Below are positions 44,133 through 54,142 of a DNA stretch of 64,000 nucleotides, in pieces; positions within the stretch are counted from its first letter, which is position 1; each line of letters opens with the position of its first letter. The DNA comes from CAXTPV01 sp964249405. GTDB taxonomy: Bacteria; Pseudomonadota; Alphaproteobacteria; Acetobacterales; Acetobacteraceae. Below the pieces are notes generated by a model. It did no database searches. It had not been told where the DNA came from and saw nothing but the letters and a program-made list of their open reading frames with translations. The stretch covers positions 1 to 64,000 of the forward strand of contig CAXUBX010000003.1 in NCBI GenBank assembly GCA_964249405.1, written 5' to 3'. A program made the position numbers and the translations under genes.

Positions 44133-44588
44133 TCAGCGGCCGGGGCCGGCCATCTTGCAGTCGGGGCCGATCGGGCCGCCTTCGAAGCGGGTCCAGGTCT
44201 GGGTCGACCCGAACAGCGGGATGCCGATGTAGCCATGCAGCCTGAACGTGCCGTCCGGGGCGAGGTGGACATGGGCGGCATAGGTGCGACCGTTGTCCGG
44301 ATCGAGGATGCGACCCGACCAGCCGTTCCCGTCGGGCTTCATGTCGATCAGGAGATTGAGGCCGCACTGCGACCGGTGCCAGACGTCGCGCGGCGCCGCA
44401 CCCTGATAGACCATGCCGGTCACGAAGCCGCACAGGGCCTGTCCGCAGTGCTCGATCGAGATCACGCCGTCGCGCGTCTGCGTCAGCCAGCGCCCCTCGA
44501 CGCTCGCGGCCGGCGCGGCCCCGCATAGTATCAGGGCCGCGGCGGCGAGAGGCAGCAGCCGGGCGCCGTCCGGCCGGCGGCGGCGCAT
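44133..44588 (-). CDS. DUF2147 domain secreted protein
   Basis: This 151-residue precursor has a signal peptide (LLPLAAAALILCGAAPAAS) and then one DUF2147 domain: VEGRWLTQTRDGVISIEHC, CGFVTGM, the I-L-D-P-D-N-G-R-T-Y strand, and LHGYIGIPLFGSTQTW. The family is a small periplasmic beta-barrel-like fold of unknown role. Three cysteines at CGQALC and SQCGLN positions may form disulfides. Its ATG overlaps the DUF1178 stop (ATGA at 44587-44590 region), so translation is coupled. It is the last gene of the comF-grxC-DUF1178 group. Confidence 0.87.
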   Translation of the reverse strand: MRRRRPDGARLLPLAAAALILCGAAPAASVEGRWLTQTRDGVISIEHCGQALCGFVTGMVYQGAAPRDVWHRSQCGLNLLIDMKPDGNGWSGRILDPDNGRTYAAHVHLAPDGTFRLHGYIGIPLFGSTQTWTRFEGGPIGPDCKMAGPGR

Positions 44589-45106
44589 CAGCTGTCGGCT
44601 TTCCGGAGCCAGGGGATGCGCGCGACCTCGACGCCGTCGTCGGCCAGAGCCTCCCGTTCGCGATCGGTCGCCTCGCCGTAGATCGCCCGCCGCTCGATCT
44701 CGCCGCGATGCATGCGTCTTGCCTCGTCCGCGAAGCCCGACCCGACATAGTCGCATTCGCGCTCGACCGTCTCACGCATCCGGGACAGCACGGCCCGGAG
44801 CGCATCCGGGAGCCCCCCGCCGGCCGACGGCATGCCGGGGCCGGCCTGGCGCCTGTTCCCGGTCGGAACCACCTCTCCCGTCGACCCGGCGGCGGCCGTC
44901 TCGGCCGTGTCCGAGCCGGCCGTCATCGCCCTGAACCGGCTTCCGGCCACCACCGACGGCGCCATCAGCGCGCGATCGACGTCGATCGAGGCGCATTCGG
45001 GACAGGACACCAGCCCCGACGCGCTCTGCTGGTCGAAGGCGTCGGAGCTGCGGAACCAGCCCTCGAACTCATGGGCATTCCCGCAACGCAGCTGGTAGCG
45101 GATCAT
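44588..45106 (-). CDS. DUF1178 family protein
   Basis: This 172-residue cytoplasmic protein matches DUF1178: it starts MIRYQLRCGNAHEFEGWFRS, has a C-x-x-C pair (CPECAS) likely binding a metal with the first cysteine, a variable Gly/Ala-rich linker (about 60-105), and a conserved C-terminal half YVGSGFADEARRMHRGE...RAIYGEATDREREAL ending in IPWLRK. The function is unknown. It lies 7 nt downstream of grxC, an arrangement repeated in many alphaproteobacteria, where DUF1178 follows glutaredoxin 3. Confidence 0.92.
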   Translation of the reverse strand: MIRYQLRCGNAHEFEGWFRSSDAFDQQSASGLVSCPECASIDVDRALMAPSVVAGSRFRAMTAGSDTAETAAAGSTGEVVPTGNRRQAGPGMPSAGGGLPDALRAVLSRMRETVERECDYVGSGFADEARRMHRGEIERRAIYGEATDREREALADDGVEVARIPWLRKADS

Positions 45107-45113
45107 CGGACGC

Positions 45114-45374
45114 TCAGGACCGGCTCAGCAACCCATCCAGGCCGCCGCGCCGGTCGAGGGCGACGAGATCGTCGCAGCCGCCGACATGCACGTCGCCGAT
45201 GAAGATCTGTGGCACCGTGGTTCGCCCGCCCGACCGGGCGGTCGCCTCCCGGCGCGCCTCGGTCCCTCGCGGCGCGTCGATCTCGTGCGGCTCCGCGCCC
45301 CGATCGCGGAGCAGGCTCAGCGCGCGGCTGCAGAAGGGGCAGCCCGGCTGGGTGTAGATTTCGACCTTCGACAT
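45114..45374 (-). CDS. grxC: glutaredoxin 3
   Basis: This 86-residue glutaredoxin has the dithiol active site C12-P-F-C15 in YTQPGCPFCSRAL, the cis-proline TVPQIFIG and the glutathione-binding VGGCDDL. It reduces disulfides with glutathione and supports ribonucleotide reductase and protein deglutathionylation. ATG 45374 is used; the TTG just upstream (45377) adds one Met and is unlikely. It is 73 nt after comF and 7 nt before the DUF1178 gene on the same strand. Confidence 0.96.
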   Translation of the reverse strand: MSKVEIYTQPGCPFCSRALSLLRDRGAEPHEIDAPRGTEARREATARSGGRTTVPQIFIGDVHVGGCDDLVALDRRGGLDGLLSRS

Positions 45375-45447
45375 CAATCCTCACGCTCACGGAGCTGACC
45401 CTTCGATCGAAGTTCGGTCCGGTCGGATCCCGAGGCAAGGGGCCGCC

Positions 45448-46194
45448 TCATGGCCGGCCCGCCCGGGTGCGGGCGGCCACGAGCAGGCCGACCCAGCTGG
45501 CGCCCCCTTGCCGGAGCGCGATCGCGCAGGATCGTGCGGTGGCACCGGTGGTCAGCACGTCGTCGATCAGCACCACGCGCTTGCCGGCCAACGCCACCCG
45601 CCGCGCGGGAGACGCCACGATCGCGGCCTCCATCTCGCGGCTTCTCTCCGCCGCCGATCGGTGGGCGAGCTTTCGGGTCCGGCGGATGCGGCGGAGACCG
45701 TCCACCAGGAGAGCCGGGCGACGGCTTTCGGGCAGGGTCCGCCGGATCGCGCGAGCGAGCAGCACCGACTGGTTGTAGCGACGCGACAACAGACGCGAAC
45801 GATGGAGCGGAACCGGAACCAGGAGATCCGCCCGACCGAGCATCTCGGCCCCGGCCCGCGCCATCTGCGCGCCGAGTACGCGCGCGTTCTCCGTCCGGTC
45901 GGCGTATTTCAGCGGCAGGATCAGCCGTCGCGACGCGTCGTCGTAGAGGAGAGCCGCCCTGGCCTCGTTCCAGTCGGGTGGCGCCAGCTCGCAGGCCTCG
46001 CAGAGCAGAGTGCCTCCGGCCAGGTCGCGACTGGCAAACGGCGAAGCGCAGAGCCTGCAGCACGGGTCGAGCACGAAACGGAGCCGCCCGAAGCAGGACA
46101 CGCAGAACGCGCCGTCGGCCGACACGATCCGGTCGCAAGTCGGGCAATGCGGCGGAACCACGGCGTCGAACAGCGCGGAGAGCCAGGCTTTCAT
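45448..46194 (-). CDS. comF: ComF family phosphoribosyltransferase-like protein
   Basis: This 248-residue protein has an N-terminal zinc-finger-like cysteine set (CPTCDRIVSADGAFCVSC; CCRLCASPF; CEACEL), then a PRT fold with VVLIDDVLTTGATARSC as the PRPP-binding motif and RRYNQSVLLARAI before it. ComF-type proteins help DNA uptake in competent bacteria, and in others function in DNA metabolism. ATG 46194 is preferred (GGTG upstream), while ATG 46212 is a longer alternative. It is divergent from the methyltransferase gene across about 55 nt, an arrangement also conserved in alphaproteobacteria. Confidence 0.9.
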   Translation of the reverse strand: MKAWLSALFDAVVPPHCPTCDRIVSADGAFCVSCFGRLRFVLDPCCRLCASPFASRDLAGGTLLCEACELAPPDWNEARAALLYDDASRRLILPLKYADRTENARVLGAQMARAGAEMLGRADLLVPVPLHRSRLLSRRYNQSVLLARAIRRTLPESRRPALLVDGLRRIRRTRKLAHRSAAERSREMEAAIVASPARRVALAGKRVVLIDDVLTTGATARSCAIALRQGGASWVGLLVAARTRAGRP

Positions 46195-46249
46195 TGCGAC
46201 ACCATAATGCATTTCCGGCGTCCGCGCTCGTTCACAATGGCGACCGGCG

Positions 46250-47155
46250 ATGCGACATGTCGAACATGCTGTCCGTGTGCCGAGGCCGCGCCTGAGCGAG
46301 ACCGCCCCCTTCGACCGCCACGCGGTGAGACTTCACCGGGAACGGGCGGCAACCAGGGTTGCCAGGGTGTCGCCGATCCTGGCGGAAGCGGCCGACCGCC
46401 TGCTCGATCGTCTCGACGACGTGGCGCGCCGCTTCGAGAGCGCGCTCGATCTCGGCGGGCGCGGCGCGGTGGCACCGCGCCTTGCCGCGCGGGGCATTCA
46501 GACCGTCAGCCTCGATCTCGCGACCGGCATGGCCGCCCGGGCCGGCGGTCTCCCGGTTGCCGGTGACGAGGAGCGCCTGCCTTTCGCCGACGGCTCCTTC
46601 GATCTCGTGATCGCCAGCCTGTCGCTCCACTGGGTCAACGACCTGCCCGGGACGCTGATCCAGATCAGACGGGCGCTCCGGCCGGACGGACTGCTGCTCG
46701 CGAGCATTCCCGTGCTCGACACGCTCCGGCCGCTCCGGGGCGCGCTGGTCGAGGCCGAGACGACGCTGCGCGGCGGCGCCTCCCCGCGGATCTCGCCGTT
46801 TCCGGAACTCCGGGACGGCGCGGCGCTCCTGCAGCGCGCCGGCTTCGCGTTGCCGGTCGCCGATGCGGATGAGATCTCGCTCGCCTACGCGAACCCGCTC
46901 GCGCTGCTTGGCGACCTGAGGGATGCGGGCGAGACCAACGCGGCGCGACTGCGCGACCGCCGGTTCGTACCGCGCGAGCTGTTCCCGTTGGCGCTCGCGA
47001 GCGCCTCGGCGGCGGACGGAACGCTCCCGGTGACGCTCCGGATCGCGATGCTGACCGGCTGGGCGCCGGCACCGAGCCAGCCGAGGCCGCTCGAGCGGGG
47101 AGCGTTCCAGACGAAGCTTACGGATGTCTTCGGAAGCCCGGATGTTCCCGAGTGA
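46250..47155 (+). CDS. SAM-dependent methyltransferase, NDUFAF5/BioC-like
   Basis: This 301-residue Rossmann-fold methyltransferase resembles alphaproteobacterial relatives of the complex I assembly factor NDUFAF5. Motif I is SALDLGGRGAVAPRLAARG; motif II VSLDLATGMAARAG; then DEERLPFADGSFDLVIASLS with LHWVNDLPGTL, RRALRPDGLLLASI, and SPFPELRDGAALLQRAGFAL. It lacks the usual G-C-G in motif I (reads G-G-R-G), which needs testing. ATG 46250 is used; GTG 46277 is an alternative nearer the conserved start (F-D-R-H-A-V). It pairs with the NDUFS4-like gene at 73 as a possible second complex I-linked factor in the window. Confidence 0.85.
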   Translation: MRHVEHAVRVPRPRLSETAPFDRHAVRLHRERAATRVARVSPILAEAADRLLDRLDDVARRFESALDLGGRGAVAPRLAARGIQTVSLDLATGMAARAGGLPVAGDEERLPFADGSFDLVIASLSLHWVNDLPGTLIQIRRALRPDGLLLASIPVLDTLRPLRGALVEAETTLRGGASPRISPFPELRDGAALLQRAGFALPVADADEISLAYANPLALLGDLRDAGETNAARLRDRRFVPRELFPLALASASAADGTLPVTLRIAMLTGWAPAPSQPRPLERGAFQTKLTDVFGSPDVPE

Positions 47156-47219
47156 GCGACGACATCGACCGGAGCGCCGATCGGGCTATGCTGGATGGGC
47201 AACGGAGTCTCCGCCCGAC

Positions 47220-47360
47220 ATGCCGCGATCTTCCCTCCTCGTCCTCGCGGCATTGGCACTCGCCGCCTGCCAGCAGACGCGACCGATCTATAACCCGCCG
47301 CCGGGTGGCCACGACGCGCTCTCCAAGCCGCCGAATGCGCTGATCACGCCGACGCCCTGA
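47220..47360 (+). CDS. very small lipoprotein
   Basis: This 46-residue precursor has a signal peptide MPRSSLLVLAALALAAC with lipobox L-A-A-C at about residues 15-18; the mature part is about 29 residues (QQTRPIYNPPPGGHDALSKP and a short TPTP end). GGAG lies 12 nt before the ATG. The gene's end overlaps the response regulator's end by 17 nt (convergent). It is 64 nt after the methyltransferase gene. Tiny lipoproteins of this kind are easy to miss; no function can be assigned. Confidence 0.55.
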   Translation: MPRSSLLVLAALALAACQQTRPIYNPPPGGHDALSKPPNALITPTP

Positions 47361-47850
47361 CGTCGGCGCCGGCCGTCATCGAGCGCGACGCGATCACGTC
47401 GCGGAGCTGCAGCCCGCGATCCTGCTCGACGATGTGCGCAAGTTCGGCGCGACCGGCGTCGTCGAGCGGCAGATGGGGCGCGAGCGCGGTGAGGAGGCTC
47501 GCCGGGTTGAAGGGCTTGGTGAGGAACAGCGTCGCCCCGGCACGAAGACAATCGAGCCGGGTCGGCTCGTCTCCGTGCCCGGTGAGGATCACGATCGGGG
47601 TCGACGCGAAGCTCGGATCGGCGCGAAGGGTGCGGCAGGAGGCGAGACCGCCGCCCGGCATGTCGAGATCGAGCACGACGAGCGCCGCCGCCCGGCCTTG
47701 CCCGACCGACGCGACCGAGGTTCCGCCTTCGGCCGTCAGGGCCACGTCGAAACCGAGCCGCGCGAAGAGCGCGCGCAGCACGCTCCGGAGGACGACGTCG
47801 TTGTCGGCGACGATGACGACGGGACGGCTCGCGATCGGGGTGCCGGTCAT
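47344..47850 (-). CDS. single-domain response regulator
   Basis: This 168-residue protein is essentially one receiver domain: acidic pocket in VIVADNDVVLRSVL, phosphoacceptor Asp in LVVLDLDMPGG, Thr in ILTGHGDE and Lys in LFLTKPF. About 45 residues follow the domain with no DNA-binding or enzymatic output. Proteins of this layout relay phosphate or bind a partner. No sensor kinase is adjacent; the closest kinase in the window is the distant stress kinase. ATG 47850 with GGAG upstream is preferred over ATG 47880. The gene follows moaA by 108 nt and overlaps the convergent lipoprotein gene by 17 nt. Confidence 0.88.
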   Translation of the reverse strand: MTGTPIASRPVVIVADNDVVLRSVLRALFARLGFDVALTAEGGTSVASVGQGRAAALVVLDLDMPGGGLASCRTLRADPSFASTPIVILTGHGDEPTRLDCLRAGATLFLTKPFNPASLLTALAPHLPLDDAGRAELAHIVEQDRGLQLRDVIASRSMTAGADVRASA

Positions 47851-47958
47851 GGGGGCTTTCTCCGGGAACCCGGTCATCATGACGGCGAAGGATGAACAGC
47901 GGATGAAGAACTGGTGGCCTGGTCACGCCGAGGACACCGAGCGTCTCCCCGCCCGTCC

Positions 47959-48963
47959 TCAGCCCCCGGTCGCGCTCATGTGACGCGCCATCGACGGGCG
48001 CTCGGTCCGTGGACCGATGACGAAGTCGTGCCCCTTCGGCTTGCGGCCGATCGCGATCCGGATCGCGTCATCGAGCGCGTCGTCGGACGCACCGGAACGG
48101 AGCACCGCCCGCAGATCGGCGCTGTCGTCCTGGCCGAGACAGAGATACAGCATGCCCGTGCAGGACAGCCGGACGCGATTGCAGGACTCGCAGAAATTGT
48201 GGGTCATCGGCGTGATGAAACCGAGACGCCCTCCGGTCTCCGCGATCTCCACGTAGCGAGCCGGGCCGCCCGTCCGATGTCGCGTGGGCAACAGCGTCCA
48301 GCGTCGTTCGAGGTCGGTGCGGACCTTGGAAAGCGGCAGGTAGCGATCGGTCCGGTCCTCCTCCACCGCCCCCATCGGCATGGTCTCGATGAGGCAGAGA
48401 TCGTGCCCGCGCTCCCCGCACCAGCGGATCAGCGCGTCGAAGGTGCCGTCGTTGATGCCGCGAAGCGCCACCGTGTTGATCTTGACCGCCATCCCGGCTC
48501 GTCGTGCCGCATCGATGCCTTCGAGGGTCGCCGCGAGCCGGCCGCCACGGGTGACGGTCCGGAACATCTCCGGGTCAAGTGTGTCCAGGCTGACGTTGAT
48601 CCGGCGAACCCCCGCGCCGGCGAGCGCTTCGGCGTGCATCGCCAGCAGCGATCCGTTCGTCGTCAGCGTGAGCTCCTCGAGCCCGTCGCCGATCCGCGAA
48701 CCGAGCAGCCGCATCAGGATCATGACGTCGCGACGCACGAGCGGCTCGCCCCCGGTGATCCGGATCCGCCTGGTGCCGAGCCGCACGAAGGCAGCGGACA
48801 CCCGAGCCAGCTCCTCGATCGTCAGGACGAGCGGCTTCGGCAGGAAACGCTGCCGCTCCGGCATGCAGTAGATGCACCGCAGGTCGCAGCGATCGGTCAC
48901 CGAGACACGGACGTAGGAGATCGCTCGACCGAACGGATCGAGCACGGGAGCGGGAGGGTCCAT
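47959..48963 (-). CDS. moaA: GTP 3',8-cyclase MoaA
   Basis: This 334-residue radical-SAM enzyme starts molybdenum cofactor synthesis by converting GTP to 3',8-cH2GTP. The N-terminal cluster motif is CDLRCIYC; the TGGEPLVRRD and INVSLDTLD segments follow; the C-terminal auxiliary cluster cysteines are in NFCESCNRVRLSCTG. The end has the usual G-G tail (SATGG). ATG 48963 is used; GTG one codon upstream is possible. Its product is needed by molybdenum enzymes such as formate dehydrogenase, which matches fdhD elsewhere in the window. It is preceded by the DUF3553 gene at 39 nt. Confidence 0.97.
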   Translation of the reverse strand: MDPPAPVLDPFGRAISYVRVSVTDRCDLRCIYCMPERQRFLPKPLVLTIEELARVSAAFVRLGTRRIRITGGEPLVRRDVMILMRLLGSRIGDGLEELTLTTNGSLLAMHAEALAGAGVRRINVSLDTLDPEMFRTVTRGGRLAATLEGIDAARRAGMAVKINTVALRGINDGTFDALIRWCGERGHDLCLIETMPMGAVEEDRTDRYLPLSKVRTDLERRWTLLPTRHRTGGPARYVEIAETGGRLGFITPMTHNFCESCNRVRLSCTGMLYLCLGQDDSADLRAVLRSGASDDALDDAIRIAIGRKPKGHDFVIGPRTERPSMARHMSATGG

Positions 48964-49002
48964 CACTGTGGCAGATCTTCCTTCGACACCCTCTCCGCAA
49001 GG

Positions 49003-49188
49003 TCAGACGACGATCTCGAGCTCGACGACGCTCGCATTGATCACGACCTTGCCGCGTTCGACGAAGTTCACCGTGACCCGATCGCCGATCGCCGACTGGA
49101 CCTGCCCGAGGCCCCAGTCCGGCTCACCGGGGTGACGGACCCACTGTCCGGGCTCGATCAGAGAGGGCGGCATGCGCGGGGCGCTCAT
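49003..49188 (-). CDS. DUF3553 domain protein
   Basis: This 61-residue protein matches DUF3553: EPGQWVRHPGEPDWGLGQVQ followed by a RVTVNFVERGKVVI strand pair. It is a small SH3-like fold often fused to or next to UvrD-type helicases in bacteria, but here it stands alone. The ATG at 49188 begins just after the upstream pgm gene ends (19 nt). The gene is 39 nt ahead of moaA. Function is unknown. Confidence 0.83.
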   Translation of the reverse strand: MSAPRMPPSLIEPGQWVRHPGEPDWGLGQVQSAIGDRVTVNFVERGKVVINASVVELEIVV

Positions 49189-49207
49189 CGCGCCATGAGA
49201 ACGCTCC

Positions 49208-50617
49208 TCAATGGCCGGCGTTCTCGCCGGAGAAATCCGGTGCGTCGAGACCGGACGCCGCAAGTTGTGCGCCGAGCGCGGCCTTGAGCCGATCGAGCCC
49301 GTCCTCGCTCGCCGCCTCCGCGCGGGCGACCAGGACGGCCTGGGTGTTCGACGCGCGAAGCAGCCACCACCCATCCGGCGTCGCGACCCGGACCCCGTCG
49401 ATGTCCGACACCGAAGCGCCCTGCTCCCTGAGCCGCGCCGCGACCTCGACGATGACGCCGAACTTGCGGTCATCGGCGCAATCGAAGCGGAGCTCCGGCG
49501 TGGTGAGGGTGTGCGGCAACGCGTCCCGGGTGGCGGCGAGCGTCTCGTCGGAGCGCGCGACGATGCCGAGAAGGCGGATCGCGGCATAGAGCGCGTCGTC
49601 GAACCCGTACCAGCGGTCGGCGAAGAACACGTGGCCGGACATCTCGCCGGCGAGCGGCGATCCGGTCTCGGCCATCTTCGACTTGATCAGCGAGTGGCCG
49701 GTCCGCCACATCAGCGGCGTGCCGCCGGCCCGGCCGATCTCGTCGAACAGCACCTGGCTCGCCTTGACGTCGGCAATGATCGTGGCGCCGGGACGAGACC
49801 GCAGAACGTCGCGCGCCAGCACCACCAGGAGCTGGTCCCCCCAGAGGATCCGGCCCTGGCCGTCCACGACCCCGATCCGGTCGGCGTCGCCGTCGAAGGC
49901 GATCCCGAGATCCGCTCCGGTCTGGTGGACGGTCGCAATCATCTGGGCAAGATTTCTCGCGACCGTCGGGTCCGGGTGATGGGCCGGGAAACGCCCGTCG
50001 ATCGCCTGGTTGAGCACGATGTGCTCGCCGGGGAGCGCTCGAAGCAGCCGGCCGAGGACGTTGCCGGCGGCGCCGTTGCCGTTGTCCCAGACAACCTTGA
50101 GGCGGCGGTCCCCGCCGTCCCAGTCGGCGAGCAGCCGGGCCACGTAGTCGCCGGCGACGTCGATCTCCTCGGCGCTGCCGGTCTCGCCGGTCGTCACGTC
50201 GCCGTCCGCGGTGATACGACCGAGCGCCTGGATCCGCTCGCCGAAGAACGGCTTGCCGGCGAGCATCATCTTGAAGCCGTTGTAGTCCGGCGGATTGTGG
50301 CTGCCGGTCACCATGATGCCGCCGTCGGCCGCGAGCGTGGTCGCCGCGAAATAGAGCATCGGGGTCGGGCCGCAGCCGACCCGGAGCACGCTGATGCCGC
50401 TCGCCATCAGCCCCTCGACCAGGGCGGCTTCCAGCTCGGGCGAGGACAGCCGCCCGTCATAGCCGACGGCAACCCGGGACCCTCCGTTGCGGCGCACCAG
50501 GGTGGCGAACCCGCGGCCGACGGCAAACGCGTCCGCCGGGGCGAGCGACGTCCCGACGACGCCCCGGATGTCGTACTCGCGGAGCGACGATGGCGCGAAC
50601 ACGTGACGAAAGGCCAT
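49208..50617 (-). CDS. phosphomannomutase/phosphoglucomutase
   Basis: This 469-residue alpha-D-phosphohexomutase interconverts hexose-6- and hexose-1-phosphates. The metal and phosphoserine loop reads IMVTGSHNPPDYNGFK (Ser of TGSHNP is phosphorylated), the metal-binding loop is IAFDGDADRIGVVD, the sugar loop is GEMSGHVFF, and RASNTQAVLVARAEA is in domain 4. Length and the REYDIRG start fit the PMM/PGM (AlgC-like) branch. ATG 50617 is used. It sits 4 nt after galU on the same strand, so the pair makes UDP-glucose from glucose-6-phosphate, the donor OtsA needs. Confidence 0.94.
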   Translation of the reverse strand: MAFRHVFAPSSLREYDIRGVVGTSLAPADAFAVGRGFATLVRRNGGSRVAVGYDGRLSSPELEAALVEGLMASGISVLRVGCGPTPMLYFAATTLAADGGIMVTGSHNPPDYNGFKMMLAGKPFFGERIQALGRITADGDVTTGETGSAEEIDVAGDYVARLLADWDGGDRRLKVVWDNGNGAAGNVLGRLLRALPGEHIVLNQAIDGRFPAHHPDPTVARNLAQMIATVHQTGADLGIAFDGDADRIGVVDGQGRILWGDQLLVVLARDVLRSRPGATIIADVKASQVLFDEIGRAGGTPLMWRTGHSLIKSKMAETGSPLAGEMSGHVFFADRWYGFDDALYAAIRLLGIVARSDETLAATRDALPHTLTTPELRFDCADDRKFGVIVEVAARLREQGASVSDIDGVRVATPDGWWLLRASNTQAVLVARAEAASEDGLDRLKAALGAQLAASGLDAPDFSGENAGH

Positions 50618-50621
50618 CGCG

Positions 50622-51497
50622 TCAGGCCTCGCGATACTTCTTGAGGAAGGACCGCACCGCCGGCCCGAGATCGGAGCGCCGCAGCGAGAACGCCACCTGG
50701 GCTTCCAGGAAGCCGATCTTGTCGCCGCAGTCGAAGCGCGTTCCCTCGTAGCGAAGTCCATGGAACGGCACTTCCCCGATCAGCCGCGCCATCCCGTCGG
50801 TGAGCTGGACCTCGCCGCCCGCGCCGCGCTCCATCCGCGCGAGATGGGGAATGACGTTCGCGGTGAGCACGTAGCGGCCGATGATGGAGAGGTTGGACGG
50901 CGCATCCTCCGGTTCGGGCTTCTCGACCAGTCCGCGCACCGAGACGAGCCGCCCATCGTCGCTCTCGACATCGAGGATGCCGTAGCGGTTCGTCTTGTCC
51001 GGCGGCACTTCCTCGATCGCGACGACGGCGCCGCCGGTCTGGTCGTAGACGTCGGCGAGCTGCTTCAGGCACGGCGTCTCGGACATCACGATGTCGTCCG
51101 GCAACAGGATGGCGAACGGATCGTCGCCGATGAAGGAACGCGCGCACCAGATGGCGTGACCGAGACCGAGCGGCTCCTGCTGGCGGACCGCGACGACCGA
51201 GCCCGCCTCCATCTGCGTCTGTTGCAACGTCTCGAGCGCGTCGGTCTTGTTGCGTGCCTTGAGGACAGACTCCAGTTCGTAGGCGACGTCGAAATACTCG
51301 ACGAGCGCGGTCTTGCCGCGTCCGGTGATCATGCAGAACTGATCGATGCCGGCGGCCCGTGCCTCGTCGATCGAATACTGGATCAGCGGCCGATCGACGA
51401 CCGGCAGCATCTCCTTCGCCATCGCCTTCGTGGCAGGCAGAAAACGTGTGCCGAGCCCGGCGACGGGAAGCACGGCCTTGCGCAACCTCTTGATCAC
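50622..51497 (-). CDS. galU: UTP--glucose-1-phosphate uridylyltransferase
   Basis: This 291-residue GalU makes UDP-glucose. Motifs: VLPVAGLGTRFLPATK at the N terminus, PLIQYSIDEA, AILLPDDIVMSETP, and VEKPEPEDAPSNL. It starts at GTG 51497 (MIKRLRK), with the family's normal first residues directly following. Downstream the mutase gene is 4 nt away. Upstream, a 164-nt gap with a strong nested inverted repeat separates it from maeB. UDP-glucose supports envelope glycans and trehalose-6-phosphate synthesis by OtsA. Confidence 0.97.
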   Translation of the reverse strand: MIKRLRKAVLPVAGLGTRFLPATKAMAKEMLPVVDRPLIQYSIDEARAAGIDQFCMITGRGKTALVEYFDVAYELESVLKARNKTDALETLQQTQMEAGSVVAVRQQEPLGLGHAIWCARSFIGDDPFAILLPDDIVMSETPCLKQLADVYDQTGGAVVAIEEVPPDKTNRYGILDVESDDGRLVSVRGLVEKPEPEDAPSNLSIIGRYVLTANVIPHLARMERGAGGEVQLTDGMARLIGEVPFHGLRYEGTRFDCGDKIGFLEAQVAFSLRRSDLGPAVRSFLKKYREA

Positions 51498-51503
51498 GGG
51501 CGA

Positions 51504-51572
51504 CGGATCTCCGTTCTATCGGGCCGGCGCGGTTCTCCCGGGCGAAGGCCGGAGGGTCGCGCCGGAGATCCG
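51504..51572 (-). repeat. nested inverted repeats in the galU leader / maeB trailer
   Basis: CGGATCTCCG (51504-51513) is the exact reverse complement of CGGAGATCCG (51563-51572). Inside it CCGGCGCG (51524-51531) matches CGCGCCGG (51558-51565), which shares bases 51563-51565 with the outer arm, so the two stems exclude each other in part. It starts 7 nt upstream of the galU GTG. It could be a terminator of maeB, an attenuator or an operator of galU. Confidence 0.5.
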
Positions 51573-51661
51573 AGAGAAGTGCCATGACCGCCCCTTGCAG
51601 GCAAGCAAGGACAGTGTCGGGATCGGTCCGGCCACCATGCCGGCAGCGGGATGTCGCCCGT

Positions 51662-53941
<2,280 letters not shown>

Positions 53942-54009
53942 CCTGGGCCTCCAGTGTGGACGACCTTTGTCCCGGTCGTCGTCGGACTGCAACCGGCCGA
54001 TCGGGTCAC

Positions 54010-54095
54010 TGGTGCGGTCGAGAAGACTCGAACTTCCACGGGGTTTCCCCCACAAGCACCTCAAGCTTGCGCGTCTACCATTCCGCCACGACCGC
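54010..54095 (-). tRNA. tRNA-Leu (anticodon GAG)
   Basis: Read on the minus strand, the acceptor GCGGTCG (54095-54089) pairs with CGACCGC; the anticodon stem CAAGC/GCTTG encloses TTGAGGT with anticodon GAG; there is a long variable arm (GTGGGGGAAACCCCGT) typical of class II tRNA; the T loop is TTCGAGT; CCA is encoded and ends at 54010. The gene is 86 nt. A sigma-70-like promoter lies immediately upstream (54114-54142). Confidence 0.97.
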
Positions 54096-54113
54096 ACCCG
54101 GGGACGCGGGGCG

Positions 54114-54142
54114 CGTATAGACGATGGTCCCGGATGAGACAA
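54114..54142 (-). promoter_or_regulatory. sigma-70-type promoter of tRNA-Leu
   Basis: On the minus strand TTGTCT (54142-54137) and TATACG (54119-54114) are separated by exactly 17 nt, each with four of six consensus matches. Transcription would begin near 54107, about 12 nt before the mature tRNA 5' end. The element overlaps the start region of lipB on the opposite strand, including its ATG at 54142. Confidence 0.6.

Noticed and set aside
53942..54142. N-terminal extension of maeB beyond 53941
   Set aside because: The extra 67 codons read through tRNA-Leu on the same strand; the malic enzyme family begins at DDFRRAALDYHRYP.
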